The notes under the pieces: generated by a model
Told to the model about the DNA's origin: nothing
What the model saw: the letters and a program-made list of their open reading frames with translations, nothing else
The model's database searches: none
NCBI GenBank assembly: GCA_002483145.1
Contig: DLHJ01000003.1
Coordinates: 372,001-436,000, forward strand
Direction: 5' to 3'
DNA from: Cellvibrio sp. UBA7671
GTDB taxonomy: Bacteria; Pseudomonadota; Gammaproteobacteria; Pseudomonadales; Cellvibrionaceae
Length of the DNA stretch: 64,000 bases
In this document: in pieces, positions 55,131 to 63,503 of the stretch
Position numbering within the stretch: the stretch's first letter is position 1
Layout of the letters: each line of letters starts with the position of its first letter
Translations under genes and position numbers: made by a program

Positions 55131-56548
55131 CACCAAGTAAAAAAATAAAAACGGAAAAACCTATATCCGATACGGAGCTGGTTCTTCCGAGCATTCAGCG
55201 ACAGATTGAGCGCGCGCAACGCGAGCTTATTGAAAACAGAACAACGCTGGATGGGGATGATGGGATGGCGGTGCTGTTTACCGGCAATCACCATGATGCG
55301 TTTCCGCGCTTCCTTGTTACCAATTCGGAACTGTCGCCCAATGAAAAAATTACATGGCAAGTGATTCGCCTTTCTATCAGCGATCCAAATCGCCCTGGTT
55401 CAACGCCTCGACGCGATGATCTGGCGGCAATGATTGGTTGCACTGCCCCTACAGTGACAGCGTGTAGAAATATGCTGCGCATACGTGGGTGGATGGTGTT
55501 TTGTCGCTCTGTGCGTGAACGTGGACGGTTTGTGGGAAATATTTATCTTCTGCACGATGAACCCCTCGCACTGCAATCCATCCTTGAACTGGATCATACC
55601 TATGTTGAATTTTTGGAGACGCAGGTCGCATCAACCAGTCGTCGCCACAAAACAGCTGCCGCTGAGGTGTTGCGTCGCATTGATGAAATGAAGACCGGTT
55701 TACAGCCTACAGAAACCGATATGTTGGGCATGCGAATAGCACGGACAATGAATAACACCAGCACACCGGTGTCGCATAAAGACCAGAGCAATTTATTTTC
55801 TCTGGTGGATTTCGAGGAAATACAGAGTGATGAGAGTGACCTCAACGAAGAATCAATAGGTTACGGCACGAACATAAACGACCAGAGCAAGTATTTTGCT
55901 GTGGAAGATGGTTCGAAAATAGATCGAAAAACCAACCAGAGAAAAAAATTTGCTCCGGTGGAAAAAGAAATTATTTTTTCGCAGGGTAGTAGTGGTAGTT
56001 ATATTAATAATAAAAATATATCTACTGCGCGTGTGCACGCACAAGGCGAACAGCAAAACACTTCCGCTCCTCAGCCAACAGATCAAGAAACACAATCGCC
56101 GCCCAGTTCGTTGGATGACTATCGGGAAATTACCGCAATGGGTCGCTGGGGTGGCCCTTATGACGAATCCGTTTGGATTCGCAAACATATCCCGATACTC
56201 ACCGCAGAACCGCTTGAACGATACGTCCTAAGTTTGTACGCCGGTCGCTCAAACCTGCTGCCTGCGATTTACCGAAAATTAAAACACTTGCAGCCGCATG
56301 ACCGTGAAATGTGTCTGTACCAGCTGCTTGGACGTGTTGCAAAACAAGATCATGGGTGGGTACCGGAACCCCTGCGAGATCCAATCGGTTATTTATCGGT
56401 ATTGGTCAATATTCAGGAAAAAAGTGGGCTGGTGCCGGATGAGTGGGCATTGGAGCTGATCCGTTGCGTGAAAGAAAAATCAAAACCGAATTTTGTAGAT
56501 TCACCAATGTTGCTTGCGATACGGGGAAAGTGGGAAGGCGAATTATGA
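55127..56548 (+). CDS. STY4528-family ICE replication protein
   Basis: A 473-residue protein of the STY4528 family, called pathogenicity-island replication protein. A helix-turn-helix-like region is at about 95-130 (RRDDLAAMIGCTAPTVTACR), typical of initiators. A long middle segment (about 170-330) is low in conservation and rich in Asn and Ser, with AT-rich DNA. The conserved C-terminal block (about 335-465) contains PYDESVWIRKHIPILTAEPL and DHGWVPEPLRDPIGYLSVLV. The start may be coupled to an eight-codon leader. Confidence 0.85.
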   Translation: MTPSKKIKTEKPISDTELVLPSIQRQIERAQRELIENRTTLDGDDGMAVLFTGNHHDAFPRFLVTNSELSPNEKITWQVIRLSISDPNRPGSTPRRDDLAAMIGCTAPTVTACRNMLRIRGWMVFCRSVRERGRFVGNIYLLHDEPLALQSILELDHTYVEFLETQVASTSRRHKTAAAEVLRRIDEMKTGLQPTETDMLGMRIARTMNNTSTPVSHKDQSNLFSLVDFEEIQSDESDLNEESIGYGTNINDQSKYFAVEDGSKIDRKTNQRKKFAPVEKEIIFSQGSSGSYINNKNISTARVHAQGEQQNTSAPQPTDQETQSPPSSLDDYREITAMGRWGGPYDESVWIRKHIPILTAEPLERYVLSLYAGRSNLLPAIYRKLKHLQPHDREMCLYQLLGRVAKQDHGWVPEPLRDPIGYLSVLVNIQEKSGLVPDEWALELIRCVKEKSKPNFVDSPMLLAIRGKWEGEL

Positions 56549-56605
56549 GCTACGGATTTAAGTTGGGTTGGTTACCCAATCTTTGGATTGCTAGTGGTTA
56601 AAATC

Positions 56606-56729
56606 CGGTCGCCGACCGAGCTTTAAAATTAAATTTGTGGTTCGGTCGGCGACCGGATTATTTGAATTTGGTGCTGAGCAACTTTGAGGTGTAGTGATAA
56701 ATGGGGGTTATGACTTCGGTCGCCGACCG
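56606..56729. repeat. Three CGGTCG-S-CGACCG palindromes
   Basis: Three 13-bp palindromes (56606-56618, 56643-56655 and 56717-56729) with centres 37 and 74 bp apart, in the 235-bp gap before the PFL_4669-type gene. The first two are also inverted repeats of 18 bp with each other, able to form a long stem; the third is a 17-bp palindrome. Iterated GC-rich sites in AT-rich DNA look like binding sites for a partition or replication protein. Confidence 0.75.
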
Positions 56730-56783
56730 AACATTAAGGTTTAAATAAATTTAACTAAACAATCAACAAAGAGGATTGATGCG

Positions 56784-57782
56784 ATGGATGATCAAAAATC
56801 ACAGAGTGGTGAAAGTGTAAGTGCGAGTTCAGTTGTGGTTGGTACTGTTGATTCTGGTGCTGTCAGCAATTCGAAAGTAAACATTAAAACGAGAGCTGGT
56901 AGTGGCACTGATACAAAAGTGCGAAAGTCGAGTGGAATGGGAAACAGTAAGTTGTTTTCTGCTGTTATATCTCCTGATGCTGAGGCGGAAGTGACTGAGT
57001 TTGATTCTGCAAAACCACAATGGAATCGACCTGGTGTGAGCGATGGCGTCGTGCGTAGTAATCAATCAGTACCAAAGGCAATGCAAATGGGTGCATCGAT
57101 GAAGCTGCACAGTCATCTTGCGATCAACATGTTTCGTGGTCGTCGCGGTGATTTGGCCAAAGGACAACGACCCATTATTGGCTTGGCACGATTTGCACGG
57201 CAGGTCTCTTTGGTGTGGTCGGCGGCCGAGCAGGATGATCCCTATGCGGATCAAAGTTTGATTGAGGTCGAGAGATTCCATGATGAGACAAAGAAAATAT
57301 TGAGTGGGAGAGAAAAAACCTTAGGTGAATTAATTTCGGGAATGGAAGGCCTTACGGTGGGCTTGCAAACCAGCACTCAACCAGCAGCAATTGATTTACA
57401 GTTTTACTGCCCGTGGTCATATAGAGCGGCATTGCTGTTGTTGCAATTTGACCGAATAGTTCGTTTGGGTCTGACTGCGAAGCATGTTGGGTTTATCGGT
57501 GATGAAGAATGGAAAGGCGTGGTTTCGGATTCAGGTCGCGCACTACGTCACTTGTTCGCTATACCAAATCACTGGATAAACACCGGTGCAACCCGAGATG
57601 ATTTGCGCAAGAACACAAAGGTGGCAAAACGCGCAATCGCTATGTACAACGATGTTAAGGAAGGTCGGCTGGTGTTGAGTAAGGATGTTTTGAGCGGTAA
57701 TACTAGGGCTGCACTTGCACCGCAAAACCGTGCACTGGAAAAATTCCTTGCCAAAAGTAAGCAAGAAGTAGCGACGAATTAA
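56784..57782 (+). CDS. PFL_4669-family ICE protein
   Basis: A 332-residue protein of the PFL_4669 family (recalled as TIGR03761), a conserved ICE protein of unknown function. The first 85 residues are Ser/Asn/Lys-rich and poorly conserved; the conserved part (about 90-320) holds LHSHLAINMFRGRRG, GLARFARQVSLVWSAAEQDD, PWSYRAALLLLQFDRIVRLG and LRHLFAIPNHW. ATG follows AAGAGGATTGATGCG. It lies after three palindromes and before a DUF3158-like gene, as in related elements. Confidence 0.85.
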   Translation: MDDQKSQSGESVSASSVVVGTVDSGAVSNSKVNIKTRAGSGTDTKVRKSSGMGNSKLFSAVISPDAEAEVTEFDSAKPQWNRPGVSDGVVRSNQSVPKAMQMGASMKLHSHLAINMFRGRRGDLAKGQRPIIGLARFARQVSLVWSAAEQDDPYADQSLIEVERFHDETKKILSGREKTLGELISGMEGLTVGLQTSTQPAAIDLQFYCPWSYRAALLLLQFDRIVRLGLTAKHVGFIGDEEWKGVVSDSGRALRHLFAIPNHWINTGATRDDLRKNTKVAKRAIAMYNDVKEGRLVLSKDVLSGNTRAALAPQNRALEKFLAKSKQEVATN

Positions 57783-57807
57783 ATAGCACTGGGTAGTTTG
57801 GGTTTTT

Positions 57808-58500
57808 ATGCACGAAAATATTTCGCAGCAGAGTATGAATATGATTGATTCACAAGTTACGAATATGTTGTTGATGGACCGTTCTTTAAAAGGCCTTTTA
57901 ATGGATAAGGGCGGTGAAGGTCTGGAAGAAAAGATTCAAACGTTACTGCGAAAAATTGGATTAATTCAATTGGCTATGGAAAGTATTGTAGAGCAGCAAC
58001 GCTATAGCCGTGAGCAATCGAATTGTGATTGTCTGGATATGTATCTTGCGCTGAATCTGCGAGCAGGCTTAGGCAAGCAGGAGGCTGAGTATATTAAGGC
58101 GCAAGGAGTTAGTGTGATCCAGATCAGCCAAACACGCATGGCACCAGTCTTGGAGTGGCGCGCGCGTAAGGGTTTTGCGGATGAATATGGATATGCCAGC
58201 ACTCGACGTATTCATGCGTTTAACAAGGTGCATCCACATTACACTCAGGTTCGGGAGTATGTGGAGAAAACATGTCCTGGGTATTATGAAAAACTAGCTG
58301 GGTATGACGCAGTCCGAGTAACGTTAAATAATTCACTCAAGAGTATTCGAAAGTCTGTTGTTGATTTAACAGTATTAGCAGAAGAGTCGGGATATCCCTC
58401 TGATGTCGAGCGGGAAGCTGAGAAGTTGTCCAAGCGAATTTTTAAAAGTCTGCCGGACAGTGAGGCGATTGCCCAGGTATTGAATCAATTGTATTGCTAG
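57808..58500 (+). CDS. Probable DUF3158-family ICE protein
   Basis: A 230-residue soluble helical protein. I do not recognise it with certainty; position after the PFL_4669-type gene, the N-terminal SLKGLLMDKGGEGLEEK pattern and the central MAPVLEWRARK fit DUF3158, but the protein is longer than members I remember. The region LNNSLKSIRKSVVDLTVLAE suggests coiled-coil character. The next recognisable gene is a 34-codon frame. Confidence 0.55.
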   Translation: MHENISQQSMNMIDSQVTNMLLMDRSLKGLLMDKGGEGLEEKIQTLLRKIGLIQLAMESIVEQQRYSREQSNCDCLDMYLALNLRAGLGKQEAEYIKAQGVSVIQISQTRMAPVLEWRARKGFADEYGYASTRRIHAFNKVHPHYTQVREYVEKTCPGYYEKLAGYDAVRVTLNNSLKSIRKSVVDLTVLAEESGYPSDVEREAEKLSKRIFKSLPDSEAIAQVLNQLYC

Positions 58501-58557
58501 CGAAAGATAAAGTGTGTCTCGGGACACGAATAAACGGTTTATTAGGAGCTGGCGTTA

Positions 58558-58659
58558 TTGGAAACTGATCTTGTTTTGATGTACAGCCCATTAACCGCTG
58601 GCGCGGACACAACCGACGATTACAAGCCTAGCAACCTCTTTGAATGGAAAACAGCGTAA
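58558..58659 (+). CDS. Hidden 34-codon gene (TTG start)
   Basis: A 33-residue product (34 codons with stop) starts at TTG 58558, preceded by AGGAGCTGGCG, a strong ribosome-binding site. Its N-terminus is METDLVLMYSPLTAG and it ends NLFEWKTA. Its TAA overlaps the ATG at 58659 by one base (TAATG), so it is translationally coupled to the next gene. It has no TM segment and no family I know; its amino-acid composition looks like real protein. Confidence 0.6.
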   Translation: METDLVLMYSPLTAGADTTDDYKPSNLFEWKTA

Positions 58660-59087
58660 TGAATAAAGTTCTAAACACAAACGACATTCCTTCGCTAACT
58701 GAAAGTCAAAAGTCGGAGCTTTTCGATTATATGAATTTTCTGGTTGCACGAAACAATGCGGTTTTTAGTTTAGCTCACATGGTATTTGGATTGGTTTTGA
58801 TAGTCATAGTTTTGCTATATGTCAGACCTACCCTGAACGCACTGGTAAATAATTACGAGTTCACACCAGTTATGCTGGTATTTGCTTTATGGATGGCTTT
58901 ACCTGCTGCCATTGCGATTCTGGCCGTCGCTCTTATAGGCGTCTGGAAAAATCGAGCATGGAATTTCCCTTTGTATAATTTTGGAGTAAACCAAGCTCGC
59001 GCAAATTTTAATGAAAAATATGGTTTGGATATAAGCGAACTAAGTGTGAAAAAGATATGGGCAGGCACTGTTGGCAAAGATAGATGA
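58659..59087 (+). CDS. Small ICE membrane protein A
   Basis: A 142-residue membrane protein with two hydrophobic helices (about 39-62, SLAHMVFGLVLIVIVLLYV, and 75-98, FTPVMLVFALWMALPAAIAI), a helical N-terminus (LFDYMNFLVAR) and a cytoplasmic C-terminal part. I choose ATG 58659 because it is coupled (TAATG) to the preceding small gene; ATG 58644 would overlap it. No family recognised. AT-rich, like the next gene, so possibly cargo of the element. Its stop lies inside a perfect hairpin. Confidence 0.68.
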   Translation: MNKVLNTNDIPSLTESQKSELFDYMNFLVARNNAVFSLAHMVFGLVLIVIVLLYVRPTLNALVNNYEFTPVMLVFALWMALPAAIAILAVALIGVWKNRAWNFPLYNFGVNQARANFNEKYGLDISELSVKKIWAGTVGKDR

Positions 59088-59109
59088 TGTCGGCATCATC
59101 TATCTTTGC
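59074..59109 (+). other. 16-bp perfect hairpin over a stop codon
   Basis: Arms of 16 bp (GCAAAGATAGATGATG and its complement) close a TCGG tetraloop and contain the TGA stop of the membrane protein gene. There is no T run. It may protect the mRNA 3' end or attenuate expression of the downstream gene. Confidence 0.65.
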
Positions 59110-59174
59110 ACTATGCAAATCAGAGTCAAAGAGCAACACTTTAAATTTTGTATTTTTCATTATGGGCTGCAATT

Positions 59175-59603
59175 ATGAAAAATGGTGACTTAATAAATTC
59201 AATATTACTTCTCATTGTTGTTTTTGCAGTTCAACAAATTCCCGCCGTTGTCTCATGGAGCACTGCATACCTTGAAGGTAAATTCTTTCTCTCTTTTATT
59301 TACATGATTTTGCCCGTCTTATTTTCGGCAACTCATTTCGTCGGGAAAATCTATATTGATATTGTTGATCGCAAATATGAGGAGCATGCTATGAGCAAAT
59401 TTTCCGATCAAGTAATGGCCATGACGCCGCGCGAACTTGAAAATGGAGACTGGAGAATAGTGATGAACGCGCTCATTGAAGCCAAGGAACGATTTGCACA
59501 CCTTGACCTTGGAAATCAAAGTTGGCTTGATGCACCGATTGCAATTGCAAAGGAGCGTTCAACTACTGTTGATCCAGTTTTCACTAAATCAAACCTATGC
59601 TAA
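59175..59603 (+). CDS. Small ICE membrane protein B
   Basis: A 142-residue membrane protein with two hydrophobic segments (about 7-28, NSILLLIVVFAVQQIPAVV, and 38-60, FFLSFIYMILPVLFSATHFV) and a charged cytoplasmic C-terminal half of about 80 residues. No family recognised. ATG 59175 has only a weak ribosome-binding site (GGG). It follows the hairpin by 65 bp. It may partner membrane protein A; both are AT-rich and look acquired. Confidence 0.65.
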   Translation: MKNGDLINSILLLIVVFAVQQIPAVVSWSTAYLEGKFFLSFIYMILPVLFSATHFVGKIYIDIVDRKYEEHAMSKFSDQVMAMTPRELENGDWRIVMNALIEAKERFAHLDLGNQSWLDAPIAIAKERSTTVDPVFTKSNLC

Positions 59604-59618
59604 AAACAGATATTTATT

Positions 59619-60149
59619 GTGGGACTCTACCAGCAGAAGTTACTCGGTCAACTTAAACAGTCTTCACTGGTGACTGAGCAGTACCGACTTATCGCCGAGC
59701 TGCTGGATGAAGGATTAAAAGCTTCTGAGATAGCCAAAAAATCAACTCTTAGTGACTACACGGTACGTCATCACGCAAGGTTACACCGAAAGTTAACTCA
59801 ATCTGTAAAAGATTTATTCCTCTCTGAAAAAATTACCTTTTCATTGGCAAGGGCAATTGCAGGACTACCCGAGGAGCAGCAAGAGGCCGCTGCGCGCAAA
59901 GCTTTAGCAAAACACACCAGTGTTAAAAACTTTCGCAGTTCATTGCGACAAAATGATGACCAGCAATTAGTGAGAGAGCTTGAACGATTATCCGATCAGC
60001 TATCGTCTCTCTCCGGATTAGATATTCAGATTACTGCGGACAAAGGCAATAGCCGCGCAGGACGCTGGATTATTCGTTATACCGATTTATCGATGTTTGA
60101 CACCATTACTGAAAAAATAATAGGCAAGCGTTCACTCGATGAATTTTGA
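59619..60149 (+). CDS. ParB-HTH (KorB-like) DNA-binding protein without nuclease domain
   Basis: A 176-residue protein. The middle part (about 25-85) is the ParB/KorB helix-turn-helix pattern, EGLKASEIAKKSTLSDYTVR and KLTQSVKDLFLSEKITFSLA followed by RAIAGLPEEQQEAAARKAL. The N-terminal ParB catalytic domain is absent. The start is uncertain: a GTG at 59619, 15 bp after the previous gene's stop in the same frame, with no ribosome-binding site. The protein may bind one of the element's palindromic sites. A terminator follows at 60254. Confidence 0.75.
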   Translation: MGLYQQKLLGQLKQSSLVTEQYRLIAELLDEGLKASEIAKKSTLSDYTVRHHARLHRKLTQSVKDLFLSEKITFSLARAIAGLPEEQQEAAARKALAKHTSVKNFRSSLRQNDDQQLVRELERLSDQLSSLSGLDIQITADKGNSRAGRWIIRYTDLSMFDTITEKIIGKRSLDEF

Positions 60150-60253
60150 ACACGCCTTATACGTTTTGATTGCCGCATTAATTACTCCCTCCTAATACAC
60201 TGCAATTGTTGCAGGACCCTCAACAATCCGACGCAACAACATTGTCTTTCCTT

Positions 60254-60277
60254 GGCGCTGCATAAGCGCCTTTTTTT
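60254..60277 (+). terminator. Intrinsic terminator before ssb
   Basis: A 6-bp stem GGCGCT/AGCGCC with loop GCATA, then seven Ts, about 105 bp after the ParB-HTH gene. It separates the maintenance genes from the replication genes downstream. Confidence 0.82.
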
Positions 60278-60403
60278 CGCATAAAAAATGAAAGTTTAAT
60301 TGCACAGACCAATGTGGATTATCGGCTTTTTATTGCACGTTAATCCTTGGAAGATAAAGCGGTTGTATCCCAACTCTTTTCTATGTTCTATGGATGATAA
60401 GTT

Positions 60404-60901
60404 ATGAAGAATTTCTTTTTTGGCGAAGGCAATATTGGCCGTGATCCTGTATTGAAATACATTTCAGTTAAGGGAGCACAAAAGCCCGTACTGGAATTTG
60501 ATGTGCGTTTTTCTTACGACAAGCTGAATGCTGAATCGGGTGAGTACGAAGATAACGGTGGATTTTGGGCAAGCGTAAGCTTTTGGGGCAAGCGCGCCGA
60601 GAGCGCACACAAGGTTTTGAAATCAGGTGTACGTGTTTTTGTGATCGGCGAGCAATCGCAGGATGAATTTATTGCCACCAAAGGTGAGCGTACCGGGCAG
60701 GTACTGACTTCGACCAACATCAGCGCATCGCATGTTGGCCTTTCTCTGTTGGGTATTGAGTCAGTCAATTTTACCCCTCGTAAAACCAAACCCCTTCCCG
60801 CTGGTACCGGTACTGATGCTGATGGAGTTATTGATACTGCTGGCAATGTCGATAACACACAAACTGAAGCCGAGTATTACGCACAACAATCAGGTCGCTA
60901 A
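60404..60901 (+). CDS. ssb: Single-stranded DNA-binding protein (ICE type)
   Basis: A 165-residue OB-fold SSB of the ICE type. It opens GNIGRDPVLKYISVKGAQKP, with the FDVRFSYDKLN strand and WASVSFWGKRAES for the ssDNA-binding core. It ends AEYYAQQSGR, without the acidic DDDIPF tail of chromosomal SSB, so it should not recruit host repair proteins the same way. Ribosome-binding site is weak (GGATG). It lies directly upstream of topB, the usual partner in PFGI-1-class elements. Confidence 0.9.
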   Translation: MKNFFFGEGNIGRDPVLKYISVKGAQKPVLEFDVRFSYDKLNAESGEYEDNGGFWASVSFWGKRAESAHKVLKSGVRVFVIGEQSQDEFIATKGERTGQVLTSTNISASHVGLSLLGIESVNFTPRKTKPLPAGTGTDADGVIDTAGNVDNTQTEAEYYAQQSGR

Positions 60902-60921
60902 GACTTACAGGGAGCTGAGTC

Positions 60922-62919
60922 ATGCCACAACAACGTGTGTTGATGATTGTTGAGTCACCAAATAAAGCGAAGAAAATTCGTGGATATTTTCCCGACTTCA
61001 AACTGATTGCAACTGTTGGGCATTTTAAAGATCTGCCCCGCGAGAGCATGGGTGTAGAGCCGCCTAAACACCAACCGGAATATGTTGTATCGGAAGGTAA
61101 ACAATCGGTAGTTACGCAGCTAAAAGCAGCGGCCAAGGATGCCGATATCATTTATGTTGCGACTGACCCAGATCGTGAGGGGGAGGCAATTGCGGCACAT
61201 GTTGTTAATACATTGGGTAAGGCATTCAGCAATAAAATTTCCCGCATTACCTACACCGAAATTTCCAAGAAGGCAATCGAAGGTGCTATTCAGGCCAAGC
61301 GCAATGTTGATTGGCCTTTGGTGCGTGCCCAGGAAGCTAGACGTGTTCTGGATCGCTATGTGGGTTACCTGGTTTCTCCTGAGTTAACCAGAAAGTTTAA
61401 GGCCATTGGCGTTAATACGTTTTCCTCAGCTGGTCGAGTTCAATCCGTAGCGGTAAAACTAGTCGATGAGCGTCAACGCGAGATAGATGCATTTAAACCA
61501 GTGAAGCACTTTGGTGTAGTTGTTTCCCTGGTAAAGGCGGGCATCGAGTTTGAAGCCGTCTGGAAGCACGCATTAAAAACCGGCGAGTTGGTTACGGATG
61601 TAAACCTCGCTAATGCAGTTATCGCTCGTACACACACCCTCAAAGTCACTCAAGTCGCGAGCACGCCTCGCAGAGTGCCTGCACCTAAACCGCTAATAAC
61701 CAGCTCCTACATTCGTTTGATGGGTGCTGCGCTGAGGATGACAACCAAAGCTGCGATGGATTCGGCGCAAAAGTTGTTTGAGGCTGGATTAATAACCTAC
61801 CACCGTACTGATAGCCCCACCATGTCCGCTGACTTTGCGGCTGATATCCGGGCATTTGCGTTACGTAATCAATTGCCGGTGCCTGGAACAATCCGCGAAG
61901 TCAAATTGGCGGCTAACGCACAGCAGGGGCATGAGTGCTTACGTGTGACGGATATTGAGCTATCAAGTCCTGGTGCCGCAGGTATTGATGATCCCCTGTT
62001 AAAAGCAGTCTACGAACTCGTGTGGATGATAACGCTGCAATCGCAGTTATCAGATGGGGAGAATCTTTCCACCGCAATAACGTTCGAAAATGGAGCCAAG
62101 GATTCTTTTATCAGCAAGGCGCTTCGAGTGAAGCACCTCGGCTGGCGCGCGGCCGCAAATCTGTTTAAACAAAATAATGAGGCGAAAGCGGCGACTTCCG
62201 ATTTGGATAGTGAGAATGAGGAAAAGCTTACCCCTTCATCCCTACCGGAATTATCCTCTAACGAATCATTGACGCCACGTTCAGTGACACTTCAAACGAA
62301 GCTCACTGAAGCACCAAGCATCTATACCGAAAAAACCCTGGTTGAAAAACTGGAAAAGCTAGGTATTGGTAGACCAAGCACATACGCCTCAACCATAGAG
62401 CGGATATTGCAACTCAACTATGTTGATCGCAACAAAAAGACCCTGCAAATAACCCCATTGCCATTTGGTACAGCAATGGTTAACGCGCTCGATAAAAAAT
62501 TCAGTTTTATGGAGTATTCATATACAGCTGAAATTGAAATGGAATTCGATTTAATTGCACAGCGCAAAGCAGAATACCTTCCAGTTGTAAACACTGCTTT
62601 TGAAGCACTTCAGCAAGAGCTGGAGCGATTTAAGTCCTCTGATCTATCCAGTAAAGCACAGGAGCATTTGGCAAGTATGAAGCCAAGTCTGGCTGCAGCA
62701 CCAATCGCTAAATCATCCAAGGCTCCATCATCGGCATCGACGCAACCATCAACTAACACGGCAGTCTCCCGCAAACAATGTATGCCTGGTGATAAATGCC
62801 CTGAATGCAAGACTGGAACTGCCTCCGTAAAAAAAATTAAAGAAGGAAAAAATGTAGGCCGATCGTTTATTGGCTGCAGCAACTTTCCAAACTGTCGTTT
62901 ATTCAGCTGGCTTCATTAA
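60922..62919 (+). CDS. topB: Type IA DNA topoisomerase (ICE TopB)
   Basis: A 665-residue type IA topoisomerase. The Toprim domain has Glu11 in MIVESPNKAKK and DxD at residues 82-84 in TDPDREGEAIAAH. The catalytic tyrosine is Tyr293 in GLITYHRTDSP. A central GIGRPSTYASTIE motif is conserved. The C-terminus is a zinc finger with CPECKTGTASVKK and CSNFPNCRLF. Ribosome-binding site AGGGAGCTG. This enzyme is a constant part of PFGI-1/SPI-7-type elements and probably decatenates replication intermediates. Confidence 0.93.
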   Translation: MPQQRVLMIVESPNKAKKIRGYFPDFKLIATVGHFKDLPRESMGVEPPKHQPEYVVSEGKQSVVTQLKAAAKDADIIYVATDPDREGEAIAAHVVNTLGKAFSNKISRITYTEISKKAIEGAIQAKRNVDWPLVRAQEARRVLDRYVGYLVSPELTRKFKAIGVNTFSSAGRVQSVAVKLVDERQREIDAFKPVKHFGVVVSLVKAGIEFEAVWKHALKTGELVTDVNLANAVIARTHTLKVTQVASTPRRVPAPKPLITSSYIRLMGAALRMTTKAAMDSAQKLFEAGLITYHRTDSPTMSADFAADIRAFALRNQLPVPGTIREVKLAANAQQGHECLRVTDIELSSPGAAGIDDPLLKAVYELVWMITLQSQLSDGENLSTAITFENGAKDSFISKALRVKHLGWRAAANLFKQNNEAKAATSDLDSENEEKLTPSSLPELSSNESLTPRSVTLQTKLTEAPSIYTEKTLVEKLEKLGIGRPSTYASTIERILQLNYVDRNKKTLQITPLPFGTAMVNALDKKFSFMEYSYTAEIEMEFDLIAQRKAEYLPVVNTAFEALQQELERFKSSDLSSKAQEHLASMKPSLAAAPIAKSSKAPSSASTQPSTNTAVSRKQCMPGDKCPECKTGTASVKKIKEGKNVGRSFIGCSNFPNCRLFSWLH

Positions 62920-62934
62920 TTTGTGGAGATTGTG

Positions 62935-63492
62935 ATGGACTTTATTTCAATATTTTTTGGCGAACGGCTGACAGCGTCGCAGACGCAAAAAGTACTACGC
63001 TTGAAACCAGTAAAAATAAATTCGTTCAATCCATTTCCTGCTAGCAGAAATCGGATTTTAGGATTTGACGGGACATTGATTTCATTTGCCGCCTCTGGAA
63101 ACCACGATAAGCTTGATCGATCGCTACAAACATTCCACTCCGAACTCACTGTTTATAACAGCAACATAAGTCGCTATTTGGTCAGGGAGTATAAACAGCG
63201 AGGAGCAAGGCTTAATGCTGATCGGTTAGACCTAATTCGCGCCCAGGTCGTTCAAGAGCATTTTCTTGAACATAACAAGGCCTACATCAGTATTAGCAGC
63301 CAGATTAAACAGCTGCGCGAGGATGCTCCACTACTGTCCCAATCAACGCTGCGCATAGATGATTTGAATCTTCTGGATGAATCACAAAAGAAGGCCGTTT
63401 TTTTCCCTTTGTTAAATATCCGGGTAAGCCTTTCTGTTATGGAAGATATCTGGGAAAAGCTAATCCCCTATGAACAACAATTATTCAACTGA
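62935..63492 (+). CDS. Uncharacterised ICE protein after topB
   Basis: A 185-residue soluble protein of no recognised family. Start ATG 62935 follows GTGGAGATTGTG, a good ribosome-binding site. Polar, partly helical (YLVREYKQRGARLNADRLD), ending in VMEDIWEKLIPYEQQLFN. Lies between topB and a DUF3365 gene in one transcript (15 bp and 11 bp gaps). I assign no function. Confidence 0.72.
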   Translation: MDFISIFFGERLTASQTQKVLRLKPVKINSFNPFPASRNRILGFDGTLISFAASGNHDKLDRSLQTFHSELTVYNSNISRYLVREYKQRGARLNADRLDLIRAQVVQEHFLEHNKAYISISSQIKQLREDAPLLSQSTLRIDDLNLLDESQKKAVFFPLLNIRVSLSVMEDIWEKLIPYEQQLFN

Positions 63493-63503
63493 CGGAGTGC
63501 AGC

